A stretch of DNA of 64,000 nucleotides from assembly GCF_000159955.1 (NCBI RefSeq), contig NZ_GG695978.1, positions 1 through 64,000 on the forward strand, in the 5' to 3' direction. This DNA is from Paenibacillus sp. oral taxon 786 str. D14 (GTDB lineage Bacteria > Bacillota > Bacilli > Paenibacillales > Paenibacillaceae). Below the pieces are notes generated by a model that was not told the origin of the DNA, made no database searches, and saw only the letters and a program-made list of their open reading frames with translations. This document shows, piece after piece, positions 8,537 through 16,804 of this stretch (within the stretch, counting starts at the first letter, position 1; each line of letters begins with the position of its first letter). The translations under genes and the position numbers were made by a program.

Positions 8537-9829
8537 ATGGACGTTATCGTTAGGCCTACGCCGGAGTTAAAGGGCGAAATCGGAGCATTATCCTCCAAAA
8601 ACTATACAACCCGTTACCTGCTGGTTGCGGCTTTGGCGGAAGGGACAAGCACGGTTTATTACCCGGCGCACAGCGAGGACAGCGACGCCATGCGACGCTG
8701 CATCGCCGATTTGGGCGCGGTGCTGGAAGAGGACGAGGAGAAGATCGTCATCACCGGCTTTGGACGGCGGCCGAAGGACGTCAAGGAGCTGAACGTTGGG
8801 AATGCCGGGGCGGTACTCCGTTTCCTGATGGCAATCGCGTCGCTCTGCCCGGAGGTGACGTTCGTGAACACGTATCCGGATTCGCTGGGCAAACGGCCGC
8901 ATGATGACCTGATCGACGCCTTGGGGCAGCTTGGAGTGGAAGTTAGCCATAACGAAGGGAAATTGCCGATTACCATTCGCGGCGGCGCGCCAAAGGGCGG
9001 GAAGATCCGCGTATCCGGATCGGTCAGCTCGCAGTACCTGAGCGCTTTGCTGTTCCTGACGCCGCTGCTTGATGAAGACAGCGAAATCGAGGTGCTCAAC
9101 GATCTGAAATCGAAGGTCGTTGTAGGGCAAACGCTGGAAGTGCTGGAGCAAGCCGGGATCGTGATCCATGCCAGCGACGATTATATGCATTTCCGCGTGC
9201 CAGGACGGCAAAGCTATCAGGCGAAGACGTATACCGTGCAGGGCGACTATCCCGGCTCGGCGGCGATTTTGGCTGCGGCAGCCGTGACGAAGTCGGACGT
9301 GAAGGTTCACCGGCTGGCGGAGCACAGCAAGCAGGGCGAGCGTGCCGTGGTGGACGTGCTGCAGATGATGGACGTGCCGCTGACGCATCAGGACGGTACG
9401 GTGCACGTTCAAGGGAATGGCCGTCTGCGGCCGGTGGAATTTGACGGCGACGCGGCAACCGACGCTGTGCTGGCGATGGTAGCGGCTGCGGTGTTCGCCG
9501 ATGGGACGTCCCGTTTCTATAACGTGGAAAATTTACGCTACAAGGAATGCGACCGGATCACCGACTTTTTGACCGAGTTGAAAAAAGCCGGCGCGAACGT
9601 CGAAGAACGCCAGTCGGAAATTATCGTACACGGGCGTCCGTCAGGCCTCGAAGGCGGCGTGACAATCAATGCGCATTATGACCATCGCGTCATTATGGCG
9701 TTGACCGTCGTAGGCCTTCGCTGCCGGGAGCCGCTGGTGATTAAGGATGCGCATCATGTGGCGAAATCGTATCCGCAATTTTTTGATCACATCACTTCGC
9801 TTGGTGCATCTATCGAACGGGTAGAATAA
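8537..9829 (+). CDS. aroA: 3-phosphoshikimate 1-carboxyvinyltransferase (EPSP synthase), divergent active-site loop
   Basis: A 430-residue EPSP synthase joining PEP to shikimate 3-phosphate. The usual catalytic residues are present: K21 (SSKNYTTR), S164-S165-Q166 (SVSSQY), D305/D309 in the DGDAATD segment, E337 and R340 in KECDR, an Arg in YDHRV, and the late Lys in AKSYP. The loop that is normally NAGTAMRP reads NAGAVLRF at 89-96, so the Thr and Pro tied to glyphosate sensitivity are Ala and Phe. An AAAGGGG box serves either the ATG at 8537 or a GTG at 8528. It follows aroK by 30 bases, and the product of AroK is its substrate. Confidence 0.93.
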   Translation: MDVIVRPTPELKGEIGALSSKNYTTRYLLVAALAEGTSTVYYPAHSEDSDAMRRCIADLGAVLEEDEEKIVITGFGRRPKDVKELNVGNAGAVLRFLMAIASLCPEVTFVNTYPDSLGKRPHDDLIDALGQLGVEVSHNEGKLPITIRGGAPKGGKIRVSGSVSSQYLSALLFLTPLLDEDSEIEVLNDLKSKVVVGQTLEVLEQAGIVIHASDDYMHFRVPGRQSYQAKTYTVQGDYPGSAAILAAAAVTKSDVKVHRLAEHSKQGERAVVDVLQMMDVPLTHQDGTVHVQGNGRLRPVEFDGDAATDAVLAMVAAAVFADGTSRFYNVENLRYKECDRITDFLTELKKAGANVEERQSEIIVHGRPSGLEGGVTINAHYDHRVIMALTVVGLRCREPLVIKDAHHVAKSYPQFFDHITSLGASIERVE

Positions 9830-9888
9830 ACTTGAACTAAGAGGCAAGGCGCTGGCTGGGCCGGCGCCGACAAAGGAGGATGGCCAAA

Positions 9889-10317
9889 ATGGCATTTGCG
9901 AATCCAAGCCGTGAGGAAATCAAGGAGATTCTGTTAAACGCCGGTAACATTGCCGTCGTGGGTCTGTCAGACAAACCTGACCGGACTTCGTATATGGTTG
10001 CTCAAGCATTACAGCAGAATGGTTACCGCATTATCCCGGTGAATCCGATGGTCAGCGGTGAAATTCTGGGGGAGAAGGTATACCCGAGCTTGTCGGATAT
10101 CCCGGAGCCGGTTGATATTGTCAACGTATTCCGCCGCAGTGAGCAGACGCCGCCGGTCGCGGAGGAAGCAGTGAAGATCGGGGCCCGCGTACTTTGGCTG
10201 CAGCTGGGGATCTTCAGCGAAGAAGCTTATGAGATCGCCTCGAAAGGCGGACTGACCGTCATTATGGACCGCTGCATCAAGGTCGAAGATAGCATTCTGA
10301 TCGGAAAACGCAGTTAA
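9889..10317 (+). CDS. CoA-binding domain protein (YccU family)
   Basis: A 142-residue single-domain Rossmann-like CoA-binding protein. Signatures are NIAVVGLSDKPDRTSY near residue 20 (nucleotide-binding loop), GYRIIPVNP, the PVDIVNVFRRSE strand-loop and the C-terminal VIMDRCIKVE. It lacks the catalytic subunits of succinyl-CoA synthetase and no enzymatic role is established. AAAGGAGG at 9874-9881 directly abuts an ATG at 9880; the second ATG at 9889 has proper spacing and is preferred. It lies 60 bases after aroA and is probably cotranscribed, ending at a terminator. Confidence 0.85.
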   Translation: MAFANPSREEIKEILLNAGNIAVVGLSDKPDRTSYMVAQALQQNGYRIIPVNPMVSGEILGEKVYPSLSDIPEPVDIVNVFRRSEQTPPVAEEAVKIGARVLWLQLGIFSEEAYEIASKGGLTVIMDRCIKVEDSILIGKRS

Positions 10318-10333
10318 GCTAAGCCTATCCAAG

Positions 10334-10364
10334 AGGACCCGTCCGAGTTCGGAGGGCCCTTTTT
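10334..10364 (+). terminator. Terminator after the CoA-binding gene
   Basis: GGACCCGTCCGA and CGGAGGGCCC form an imperfect stem followed by TTTTT. Confidence 0.75.
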
Positions 10365-10505
10365 GGGCTGCGCGTTTTTTCTTTGACAAATTTAAGGGGC
10401 TAGGATTACCATAATGAAATAGATAGAGGGCATCCTATAGAGAAAGTTCAAGAATGAACAGTGCCTTGGGTTAGGAACTTACAAGCAGGACTAGGGGGTC
10501 ACTAC

Positions 10506-12248
10506 ATGATACAGGGGATCGGAGCAGCAGGGGGAGTCGCCATCGGCAAAGCTTTTGTGCTGCCCGCCTGGGAATGGGACGTACCGGATCGCCGAATGGA
10601 GAAGGTGGATCTCGCCAAGGAATTCGAGCGGTTGTACGAAGGTATTCGCACGTCCAAAACCGAAATCGAAGTGATGAAGAACGAGATTAAGGAGACGGTG
10701 GGTGCGGAGGAATCCGGTATCTTTGATGCCCATCTGGCGATCCTGGAGGATCCCGTATTTATGAGCGAGATCCAGGGGATTATCGAACGCCAATACAAGG
10801 CGGCGGAGGTCGCCGTCAAGGAAGCGATCGATCATTTTGTCACGATGTTTGACCTGCTGGATGACGAATATATGAAAGAACGGGCGCTCGACATCAAGGA
10901 TGTCGGCAATCGCCTGCTGAAGCATCTGCTGGGGACGCCGGACATCACCTTGCCGGCGGATACGCAGCCGTATATTTTGGTGGCGAAGGAGCTTTCCCCC
11001 TCCCAATTGGTCCATTTGAACCCGGACAACGTCTTGGGTATGGTCACGATGGCCGGCGGGAAAACGTCGCACTCGGCGATCATGGCGCGGGCCCTTGGCA
11101 TTCCGCTTGTGTCGGGGCTGGAGAACAAGCTGACCGAGCCGTTACAAACGGGCGATCTGCTGGTGATCGACGGCGACGAAGGATGCGTATATCTGAATCC
11201 AGAGCCGGAGATCATCGCCCGGTATACGGAGCTGGCGGAGAAGCAGCGCCGCCGCAAAGAACAGCTGCAGCTGCTGGCTGCAGTGGAAGCGGTGACCAAG
11301 GACGGCGTACGCATGCGGCTCGCCGGCAATATCAGCTCCGTGAAGGACTTGGAGCTGGCTTTAAAGCACGGCGCGGAAGGCGTTGGCTTGTTCCGCACGG
11401 AATTTTTATATATGGACCGGTCCACTTTCCCTGGGGAAGATGAGCAATTTGAAGTGTACCGGCAGGTCGCGGAGAAGGCAGGTCCGCATCCGGTCGTCAT
11501 CCGGACGCTCGACATCGGCGGCGACAAGCAGCTGGAATATTTCGAGCTGCAGGAAGAGGAGAACCCGGTGCTGGGTTATCGCGGAATCCGCATCAGTTTG
11601 GATAGCCGCGAGCTGTTTCAAACTCAACTTGCCGCTATTTTGCGCGCCAGCGCTTACGGCAAAATGAAAATCCTGTATCCGATGATCTCCTCGCTGGAGG
11701 AAATCCGCAAGGCGAATGCGATCCTGGAGGAAGCCAAGCAGGATTTAACCCGGCGAGGAATCGCTTACGACCCCGATATTCAGGTCGGCATTATGATTGA
11801 AATTCCGGCCGCGGCGGCGATTGCCGATCTGCTGGCCCAAGAGGTGGACTTCTTCAGTATCGGCACCAACGATCTGGTACAGTACGTGCTCGCCGTTGAC
11901 CGGATGAACGAGCAGATCGCCCACATGTATCATCCGTTCCATCCGGCCGTCTTGCGACTGCTGCGTCAAACGGTACAAGCGGCCAAGGATGCCGGGATCA
12001 CCGTGAGCGTCTGCGGCGAAATGGCCGGGGACGAGAAAGCGGTGCCGTTATGGTTGTACCTTGGCGTCACCGATCTAAGCATGTCGCCGCAGGCGCTGCT
12101 GCGGGTGAAGCACCGCATCTTGAACTCCGATTCGCGGGAGAGCAAAGAAGTGGGCGCAGCCTGCTACCGCTTACCGACCAGCGATCAGGTCGAAGCCGAG
12201 CTGGTCCGCTACGCGCACGAGCTGGAGCAAGAGCGTTTGGGCAAATAA
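10506..12248 (+). CDS. ptsI: PTS enzyme I (phosphoenolpyruvate-protein phosphotransferase)
   Basis: A 580-residue enzyme I of the phosphotransferase system: it takes phosphate from PEP onto His-189 and passes it to His-15 of HPr. The phosphorylated His is visible at exactly residue 189 in GGKTSHSAIMARALGIP. The C-terminal PEP-binding TIM barrel shows GLFRTEFLYMDR, FFSIGTNDLVQYVLAVDR and VSVCGEMAGD, with its active-site Cys. The start at 10506 (MIQGIGAAGGVAIG) has AGGGGG upstream. No ptsH gene adjoins it; the only HPr-like gene in the window, at 41.66 kb, lacks the His-15 region. A strong terminator follows. Confidence 0.96.
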   Translation: MIQGIGAAGGVAIGKAFVLPAWEWDVPDRRMEKVDLAKEFERLYEGIRTSKTEIEVMKNEIKETVGAEESGIFDAHLAILEDPVFMSEIQGIIERQYKAAEVAVKEAIDHFVTMFDLLDDEYMKERALDIKDVGNRLLKHLLGTPDITLPADTQPYILVAKELSPSQLVHLNPDNVLGMVTMAGGKTSHSAIMARALGIPLVSGLENKLTEPLQTGDLLVIDGDEGCVYLNPEPEIIARYTELAEKQRRRKEQLQLLAAVEAVTKDGVRMRLAGNISSVKDLELALKHGAEGVGLFRTEFLYMDRSTFPGEDEQFEVYRQVAEKAGPHPVVIRTLDIGGDKQLEYFELQEEENPVLGYRGIRISLDSRELFQTQLAAILRASAYGKMKILYPMISSLEEIRKANAILEEAKQDLTRRGIAYDPDIQVGIMIEIPAAAAIADLLAQEVDFFSIGTNDLVQYVLAVDRMNEQIAHMYHPFHPAVLRLLRQTVQAAKDAGITVSVCGEMAGDEKAVPLWLYLGVTDLSMSPQALLRVKHRILNSDSRESKEVGAACYRLPTSDQVEAELVRYAHELEQERLGK

Positions 12249-12254
12249 ACAATA

Positions 12255-12302
12255 CAGGCCGTCCCTTCGGGTCAGGATCGACACCAGGGACGGCCTTGTT
12301 TT
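12255..12302 (+). terminator. ptsI terminator
   Basis: AGGCCGTCCC pairs with GGGACGGCCTT around a ~20-base loop and is followed by GTTTTGTTT. Confidence 0.8.
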
Positions 12303-12469
12303 GTTTATGCTGCGCCTTGGCGTGCGGTTGCGCTGCAATGCTTCGCGCTCGCTTCGGCGATGGCTTCGCTCGCTTTGCGCTGGCTCTGCTCGCATCGTGC
12401 TCGTTTCGCGCTCGATTCGCTTGTTTGCACTAGCTTCGCACTCACTCCGCACTAACTTCCCTCGCTGAG
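12303..12469. repeat. Low-complexity GC-skewed stretch
   Basis: Quasi-periodic reiteration of GCTTCG / CGCTCG / TTGCGCT-like words with no conserved protein in any frame. It lies between the ptsI terminator and the AAAGTGCAGT repeat element. Confidence 0.5.
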
Positions 12470-12651
12470 ATGTAAAAGTGCAGGCGGTTTTTGTCGAACA
12501 TGCCCCGAACGGCTAGTTGAAATGCAAAAGTGCAGTAGATATTGAGGAAATCGGGCCTAATATGAGCTTTTAAGCCGATCTGAACTGCACTTTTGCATTT
12601 GAATCTCGAAATTCGGGAAGTTCGAAGGGATTAGACTGCACTTTTACACTT
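12470..12651. repeat. Palindromic intergenic repeat, 'AAAAGTGCAGT' type, copy 1
   Basis: ATGTAAAAGTGCAGG at 12470 and AATGCAAAAGTGCAGT at 12521 are mirrored by inverted units GAACTGCACTTTTGCATT at 12582-12600 and AGACTGCACTTTTACA at 12633-12651. The four units make a nested inverted repeat. A second, shorter copy lies at 56.58-56.71 kb. Confidence 0.8.
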
Positions 12652-12964
12652 GGCGGAAGCAGGCGAAGGTTAGTTGCAGGCGAAGGTTAGTTGCAGTATC
12701 CTTCCGCCACTAGCTGCTGCTCCGTGCTTGGTGCCACAGCTCCCAACTGCTTAACCATAGTAGGGTGCCGGCGGGGAGCGGCACATCACTGCCGCACGCC
12801 ACTACCGCTCACCGCACCGCACGCCGTTCCACACACGGCATCTACACGCCACTTCGGCGCACCGTTAGCGCACGTGGCTCCCGTACGCCGTCACCGCACA
12901 CCGCACCGCACCACACGCTTCTACCTCACACCGCACCCGCTCACTCACTGCCTCACACACACCG
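12652..12964. repeat. Tandem duplication and CAC/CCG-rich low-complexity DNA
   Basis: A direct tandem copy of GCAGGCGAAGGTTAGTT begins at 12660. From about 12780 to 12964 the plus strand is dominated by CACCGCAC-type words. Frames are open here only because of composition; I see no gene. Confidence 0.6.
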
Positions 12965-13492
12965 TTACCGCTGCCTCACCACCGCATCCACGAACGCTTT
13001 GCCGTAAGCCGGCAAGTCCGGCGGGCGGCGCGCTGAGATGATGTGTCCGTCCACGACGACGGGCTCGTCGACCCAAATCGCGCCAGCGTTTCGCATATCG
13101 TCGCGGATGCCTGGCGTGGACGTTACGGTCACGCCTTTCAAGATCCCGGCGGAGATGAGCACCCAGCCGGCGTGGCAGATTTGCCCGATCGGCTTCTTCG
13201 CTTGGTGCAGCTCGCGGACGAGCTGGAGCACCTTGTCGTAGCGGCGAAGCTTGTCCGGCGCCCAGCCGCCGGGGACAAGAATCCCGTCATATGCGCTGGC
13301 ATCGATTTCCTCGAAGGCAAATTCCGCTTCGGCGGGGACGCCATATTTGCCGATGTATTTTTTGCCTTTCACCGGGCCGGCCAAATGCACCTCCGCTCCC
13401 TCTTCGCGAACGCGGTAAATAGGGTACCATAGCTCCAAATCCTCGAACTCTTCATCTACTAAGGCAACGATCTTTTTGCCAATTAATCTCAA
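12965..13492 (-). CDS. DJ-1/PfpI family protein
   Basis: A 175-residue class I glutamine-amidotransferase-like protein. The nucleophile is C106 in GQICHAGW, followed by H107, and the conserved acidic residue is E15 in VDEEFEDLE. ILVPGGWAPDKLRR is the PfpI motif. Members are called intracellular proteases, glyoxalase-III-like enzymes or stress protein YraA/YfkM; the exact activity here is not predictable. The start is a TTG at 13492, with AGGAGG eight bases upstream; the frame extends further upstream but without homology or a ribosome-binding site. It stands alone, and its 3' end runs straight into the low-complexity region. Confidence 0.85.
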   Translation of the reverse strand: MRLIGKKIVALVDEEFEDLELWYPIYRVREEGAEVHLAGPVKGKKYIGKYGVPAEAEFAFEEIDASAYDGILVPGGWAPDKLRRYDKVLQLVRELHQAKKPIGQICHAGWVLISAGILKGVTVTSTPGIRDDMRNAGAIWVDEPVVVDGHIISARRPPDLPAYGKAFVDAVVRQR

Positions 13493-13839
13493 ATCCAACT
13501 CCTCCTGTCTTTTATGGTACTTGACGAAAATTCGATTCAATATTTTAATTGTATCAAAAATGATGACTATTCCTATGCCCGGCGGCTTCTGAAAGCCTTC
13601 CAAATATGGCAATTTAAAGTACTTTTTGCTAACAGAAGGAGATTCTCGCAGACGGGTCGAATAAGAACCATATCCTATCAAAAACGTCTATCGGTGCACG
13701 TCAAAAGTCACGAGCTGCAAAGAGCGGTGTGGAATATTCTAGCAATCTAAGGCAGCGGAGGCTCCGATACGAAGGGCTTACTTATATCTAACAAAATCAT
13801 CGGAACTAAAAATGCAGAGGACTAAGATGAGGTGGTACT
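13493..13839. other. Intergenic region between divergent genes, nothing recognised
   Basis: This holds the 5' regions of the PfpI-family gene (minus) and the zinc-ribbon gene (plus). It is AT-rich in the first half. I see no convincing promoter pair, repeat or short gene. Confidence 0.4.
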
Positions 13840-14283
13840 GTGCGTAAGCACTGTCAGTGCGGGAAAATGATGAACCTGGGCTTCAGGCTGGTCATTTTTG
13901 AAGGAATCTATGAAATCGAGCGCGTTCCAATTTACGAGTGTGAAGACTGCGACTTCTACGAGGTGCTTCCCGAGGTGAAGTCGAATTTGACGGACCTGCT
14001 GACCGAGCTCAAGAAGGAGCCGCCGAGCGGCCGCATTTATTTTACCGAGCGGAACGAGCTGGCTGACTTGATCTTCAGCATCTATCGTCAGTGGGACGGG
14101 ACGGATAACGAATCCTTTGAAGGTCTGCTGGAGCAGCAATGCGAAGAACGAATCAACATGCTGCTGGATCTGTACGGCGGAGCCAAGAACCTGGGCGATC
14201 TGGACTGGATGAACGAAATCTCCAAACGTCTATCCCAATTGTCTAAATATGTCAAGAATCGACAACTTTCCAAGGCTAATTGA
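13840..14283 (+). CDS. Conserved hypothetical protein with N-terminal zinc-ribbon-like Cys motif
   Basis: A 147-residue protein starting at a GTG at 13840 with GAGGTGG upstream. Near the N-terminus CQCG and, about 27 residues later, CEDC form a four-cysteine pattern resembling the YgiT-type zinc ribbon (IYECEDCDFYEVLP). The rest is helical and charged with no catalytic motif. It is probably a cytoplasmic zinc-binding protein. No antitoxin-like HTH domain follows the ribbon, so a toxin-antitoxin role is not supported. It precedes ytxJ by 120 bases. Confidence 0.7.
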   Translation: MRKHCQCGKMMNLGFRLVIFEGIYEIERVPIYECEDCDFYEVLPEVKSNLTDLLTELKKEPPSGRIYFTERNELADLIFSIYRQWDGTDNESFEGLLEQQCEERINMLLDLYGGAKNLGDLDWMNEISKRLSQLSKYVKNRQLSKAN

Positions 14284-14405
14284 CGATTTTACTCGATTTT
14301 TGCAAATCATTTTGTAAATAAAAGTTGTATTTTCATTTCTCTTTTTGTTAAGATATCAACAGAACATCTGGAGATTCTTATTCGAACAAAAAGGGATGAG
14401 TTGTC

Positions 14406-14747
14406 ATGTCCAAATGGATGAGAATACAATCGATCCAGGAGCTGAACGATGCTTTGGAACGCTCCTCAAACCAGCCGTTGTTGCTATTCAAGCACAGTAC
14501 CCGCTGCCCGATCAGTGCCGGGGCGCATAAGGAAGCGGAGGCTTATTTAAACGGGACTCCGCGCGAAGACGTTACATACGGGCTGATTTACGTCATCGAG
14601 AACCGAGACGTATCTAACGAGGCAGCCGAGCGGCTTGGCGTCAAGCATGAATCCCCACAAGCGATCCTGATTAAAGATGGACAAGCCGTTTGGCACACGT
14701 CCCATTCCAAGATCACGAAGTCGGCGTTGGAAGAGATTTTGCGCTGA
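14406..14747 (+). CDS. ytxJ: Bacillithiol-system thioredoxin-like protein YtxJ
   Basis: A 113-residue thioredoxin-fold protein. The single redox-active Cys is C34 in STRCPIS, the hallmark of YtxJ, which is thought to act as a monothiol bacilliredoxin-like protein removing bacillithiol from proteins. The downstream SPQAILIKDGQAVWHTSHS is the cis-Pro and last-strand region. In Bacillus ytxJ sits close upstream of ccpA, and the same order is kept here (ccpA begins 114 bases downstream), which supports both assignments. Confidence 0.9.
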   Translation: MSKWMRIQSIQELNDALERSSNQPLLLFKHSTRCPISAGAHKEAEAYLNGTPREDVTYGLIYVIENRDVSNEAAERLGVKHESPQAILIKDGQAVWHTSHSKITKSALEEILR

Positions 14748-14860
14748 GTGAAGCGTTATCATTGCATTAAGTAGTATTTTGTCGTATCATAAATTTAATT
14801 GAAGCTCTGGATCTTTACCGGATGAATGAGTGAAAATCTATTGGCAATGGAGAGAAGAAT

Positions 14861-15865
14861 GTGACGGTTACCATTTATGATGTGGCACGTGAAGCAGGCG
14901 TCTCGATGGCCACGGTTTCCCGGGTTGTCAATAACAATCCGAATGTGAAACCGCAGACCCGGAAAAAGGTTTACGAAGCGATAGAACGGTTAGGCTACCG
15001 GCCCAATGCCGTAGCCAGGGGGCTTGCCAGCAAGAAGACCACCACTGTAGGCGTGGTTATCCCCGATATTTCGAATTCGATTTTTGCAGAAATCGCTCGG
15101 GGCATCGAAGATATTGCGAACATGTATCACTATAACATTATTTTGTGTAATGCCGACAAACGGAAAGAGAAGGAGATTCGCGTCATCAACACCTTGCTCG
15201 AGAAGCAAGTGGACGGGCTCCTGTTCATGGGCGGAACCGTAACGGAGGAGCATATTCAAGCGTTCCAGACGTCTGCGGTACCCATTGTGCTGTGCGCAAC
15301 GAGTGACGAGAACGGCCAATATCCATCCGTGGATATTGATCATGAAGCCGCAGCGTTTGACGCAGTTAGCACGCTGATCCGCCATGGGCACCGCGAAATC
15401 GCGATGATTAGCGGAACGTTGCAGGATCCGGCGAACGGCTATGCCAGATTCCAGGGGTACAAGCGTGCGTTGGAAACAGCGGGCATTCGGTACCAAGAGG
15501 ATCTGGTGCGGATCGGCAACTATCGTTATGAATCCGGCGTGGAAGCGATGAAGTATTTCCTGGGGCTGAAGAAACGGCCGACAGCGATCTTCGCCGCAAC
15601 GGATGAAATGGCGATTGGCGCCATCCACAGCATTCAGGACGAAGGCTTGAAGGTGCCGGATGATTTCTCGATCATCAGCGTGGATAACATCCGTATGGCT
15701 TCGATGGTGCGTCCTCAGCTGACGACGGTCGCTCAGCCGATGTACGACCTTGGTGCGGTAGCGATGCGTTTACTGACGAAGCTGATGAAGAAGGAAACGG
15801 TTGAGAACCCTCGGGTGATTTTGCCGCACGAGACGATCTTACGCTTGTCTGTTAGCCACCTGTAA
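14861..15865 (+). CDS. ccpA: Catabolite control protein A
   Basis: A 334-residue LacI/GalR regulator. The N-terminal HTH with hinge helix is visible ([20 protein letters not shown], then [15 protein letters not shown]), followed by the periplasmic-binding-protein-like core ending [16 protein letters not shown]. In Firmicutes CcpA binds cre sites together with Ser-46-phosphorylated HPr or Crh and controls carbon metabolism, typically including acsA and the acu genes found 2-5 kb away. The GTG at 14861 gives the canonical [21 protein letters not shown]-terminus. Synteny with ytxJ strengthens the call over other LacI paralogues. Confidence 0.93.
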   Translation: MTVTIYDVAREAGVSMATVSRVVNNNPNVKPQTRKKVYEAIERLGYRPNAVARGLASKKTTTVGVVIPDISNSIFAEIARGIEDIANMYHYNIILCNADKRKEKEIRVINTLLEKQVDGLLFMGGTVTEEHIQAFQTSAVPIVLCATSDENGQYPSVDIDHEAAAFDAVSTLIRHGHREIAMISGTLQDPANGYARFQGYKRALETAGIRYQEDLVRIGNYRYESGVEAMKYFLGLKKRPTAIFAATDEMAIGAIHSIQDEGLKVPDDFSIISVDNIRMASMVRPQLTTVAQPMYDLGAVAMRLLTKLMKKETVENPRVILPHETILRLSVSHL

Positions 15866-15943
15866 GGCTTCGGTTGCTATAGGTGTTTCGGCTTAGAGAG
15901 ATATGTAACACATAGATATATATGAAAAAGGTTAACAACGGAC

Positions 15944-15972
15944 AAAAAGCTCCTTGCATAAGGAGCTTTTTT
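15944..15972 (+). terminator. ccpA terminator
   Basis: AAAAGCTCCTT and AAGGAGCTTTTTT form a stem with a GCAT loop. Confidence 0.85.
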
Positions 15973-16048
15973 GAGCATTTTGAGGAAATACAGGGCGATA
16001 CAACTTGTCCGCACGGATGAACGGGAGTATCGGAGGGAGTAATGAACC

Positions 16049-16768
16049 ATGTACAATACGATTGGCCTGATGGGGGCCATGGATGAAGAAATTGCGTTGC
16101 TGCTCGAAAAGGTGGAGCACCAGGAGGCGGTTGACGCGGCTGGGGCACGTTTCGTCAAGGGCGTACTCCATGGGCAGGACGTGGTGGTGTGTAAATCCGG
16201 CGTCGGCAAAGTGAATGCCGCAGCCACAACGCAAGTCCTGATCGACCGTTTTGGAGCGGATACGATCTGGTTTACCGGGGTGGCTGGAGCAGTGCATCCC
16301 GAGCTGAACGTAGGTGACATCGTCATCTCTTCAACTTGCCAGCAGCACGATATGGACGTGCGGCCGCTGGGCTTTGCGCGCGGCATTACGCCGTACCAGG
16401 ACGTCTCCGACTTTCCGGCTGACCCCGGGCTCATCCGCTTGGCAGATCAGGCCTGCGCCCGACAGTGCACGGACCATCAATATCGGGTCGGACGGGTGCT
16501 GTCCGGCGACCAGTTTATCGCGGATCCGGAATTTGTTAGCTCGGTTCTATACGGGGAGCTGGACGGCGCTTGCGTCGAAATGGAAGGGGCGGCGCTCGCC
16601 CAGGTATGCCAACGGAACGGGGTGCCGTTTATTGTACTCCGCTCCATTTCGGACAAGGCGGACGGCTCTGCGGATGTGAATTTTGCTGAGTTTACCGCGC
16701 TGGCGGCCCAGCGTTCGTTTGCTATTCTCAATGACATGGTCCAGCATGTGGGTGAGCTGAAAAAATAA
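16049..16768 (+). CDS. mtnN: 5'-methylthioadenosine/S-adenosylhomocysteine nucleosidase
   Basis: A 239-residue purine-nucleoside-phosphorylase-fold hydrolase that cleaves adenine from MTA and SAH, feeding methionine salvage and the activated methyl cycle. Visible signatures are GLMGAMDEEIALL at the N-terminus (catalytic Glu at about 13), KSGVGKVNAA, the FTGVAGAV turn, the VEMEGAALAQV ribose-binding segment and SISDKADG with the catalytic Asp near 205. Length is typical. It is preceded by the ccpA terminator and ends at a hairpin shared with the convergent acuC. Confidence 0.94.
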   Translation: MYNTIGLMGAMDEEIALLLEKVEHQEAVDAAGARFVKGVLHGQDVVVCKSGVGKVNAAATTQVLIDRFGADTIWFTGVAGAVHPELNVGDIVISSTCQQHDMDVRPLGFARGITPYQDVSDFPADPGLIRLADQACARQCTDHQYRVGRVLSGDQFIADPEFVSSVLYGELDGACVEMEGAALAQVCQRNGVPFIVLRSISDKADGSADVNFAEFTALAAQRSFAILNDMVQHVGELKK

Positions 16769-16770
16769 AA

Positions 16771-16803
16771 ACTCAGGCGGGGTTCAGCCAGCCCCACCTG
16801 AGT
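16771..16803 (-). terminator. Terminator between convergent mtnN and acuC
   Basis: ACTCAGG(C)GGGG and CCCC(A)CCTGAGT form a strong stem. The T-run (GAGTTTTTATTTTT) lies on the minus strand, so it mainly serves acuC; it may also slow mtnN transcripts. Confidence 0.8.
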
Positions 16804-16804
16804 A

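Noticed and set aside
8588..9412. 274-residue minus-strand frame inside aroA
   Set aside because: Antisense shadow of a GC-rich gene; His/Arg-rich, with no ribosome-binding site.
12691..13041. Open frame across the CAC-rich region
   Set aside because: It stays open because of base composition; the translation is low-complexity His/Thr/Pro.
13840..14283. Toxin-antitoxin module based on the YgiT-like zinc ribbon
   Set aside because: No HTH antitoxin domain follows the ribbon and no small toxin gene adjoins it.
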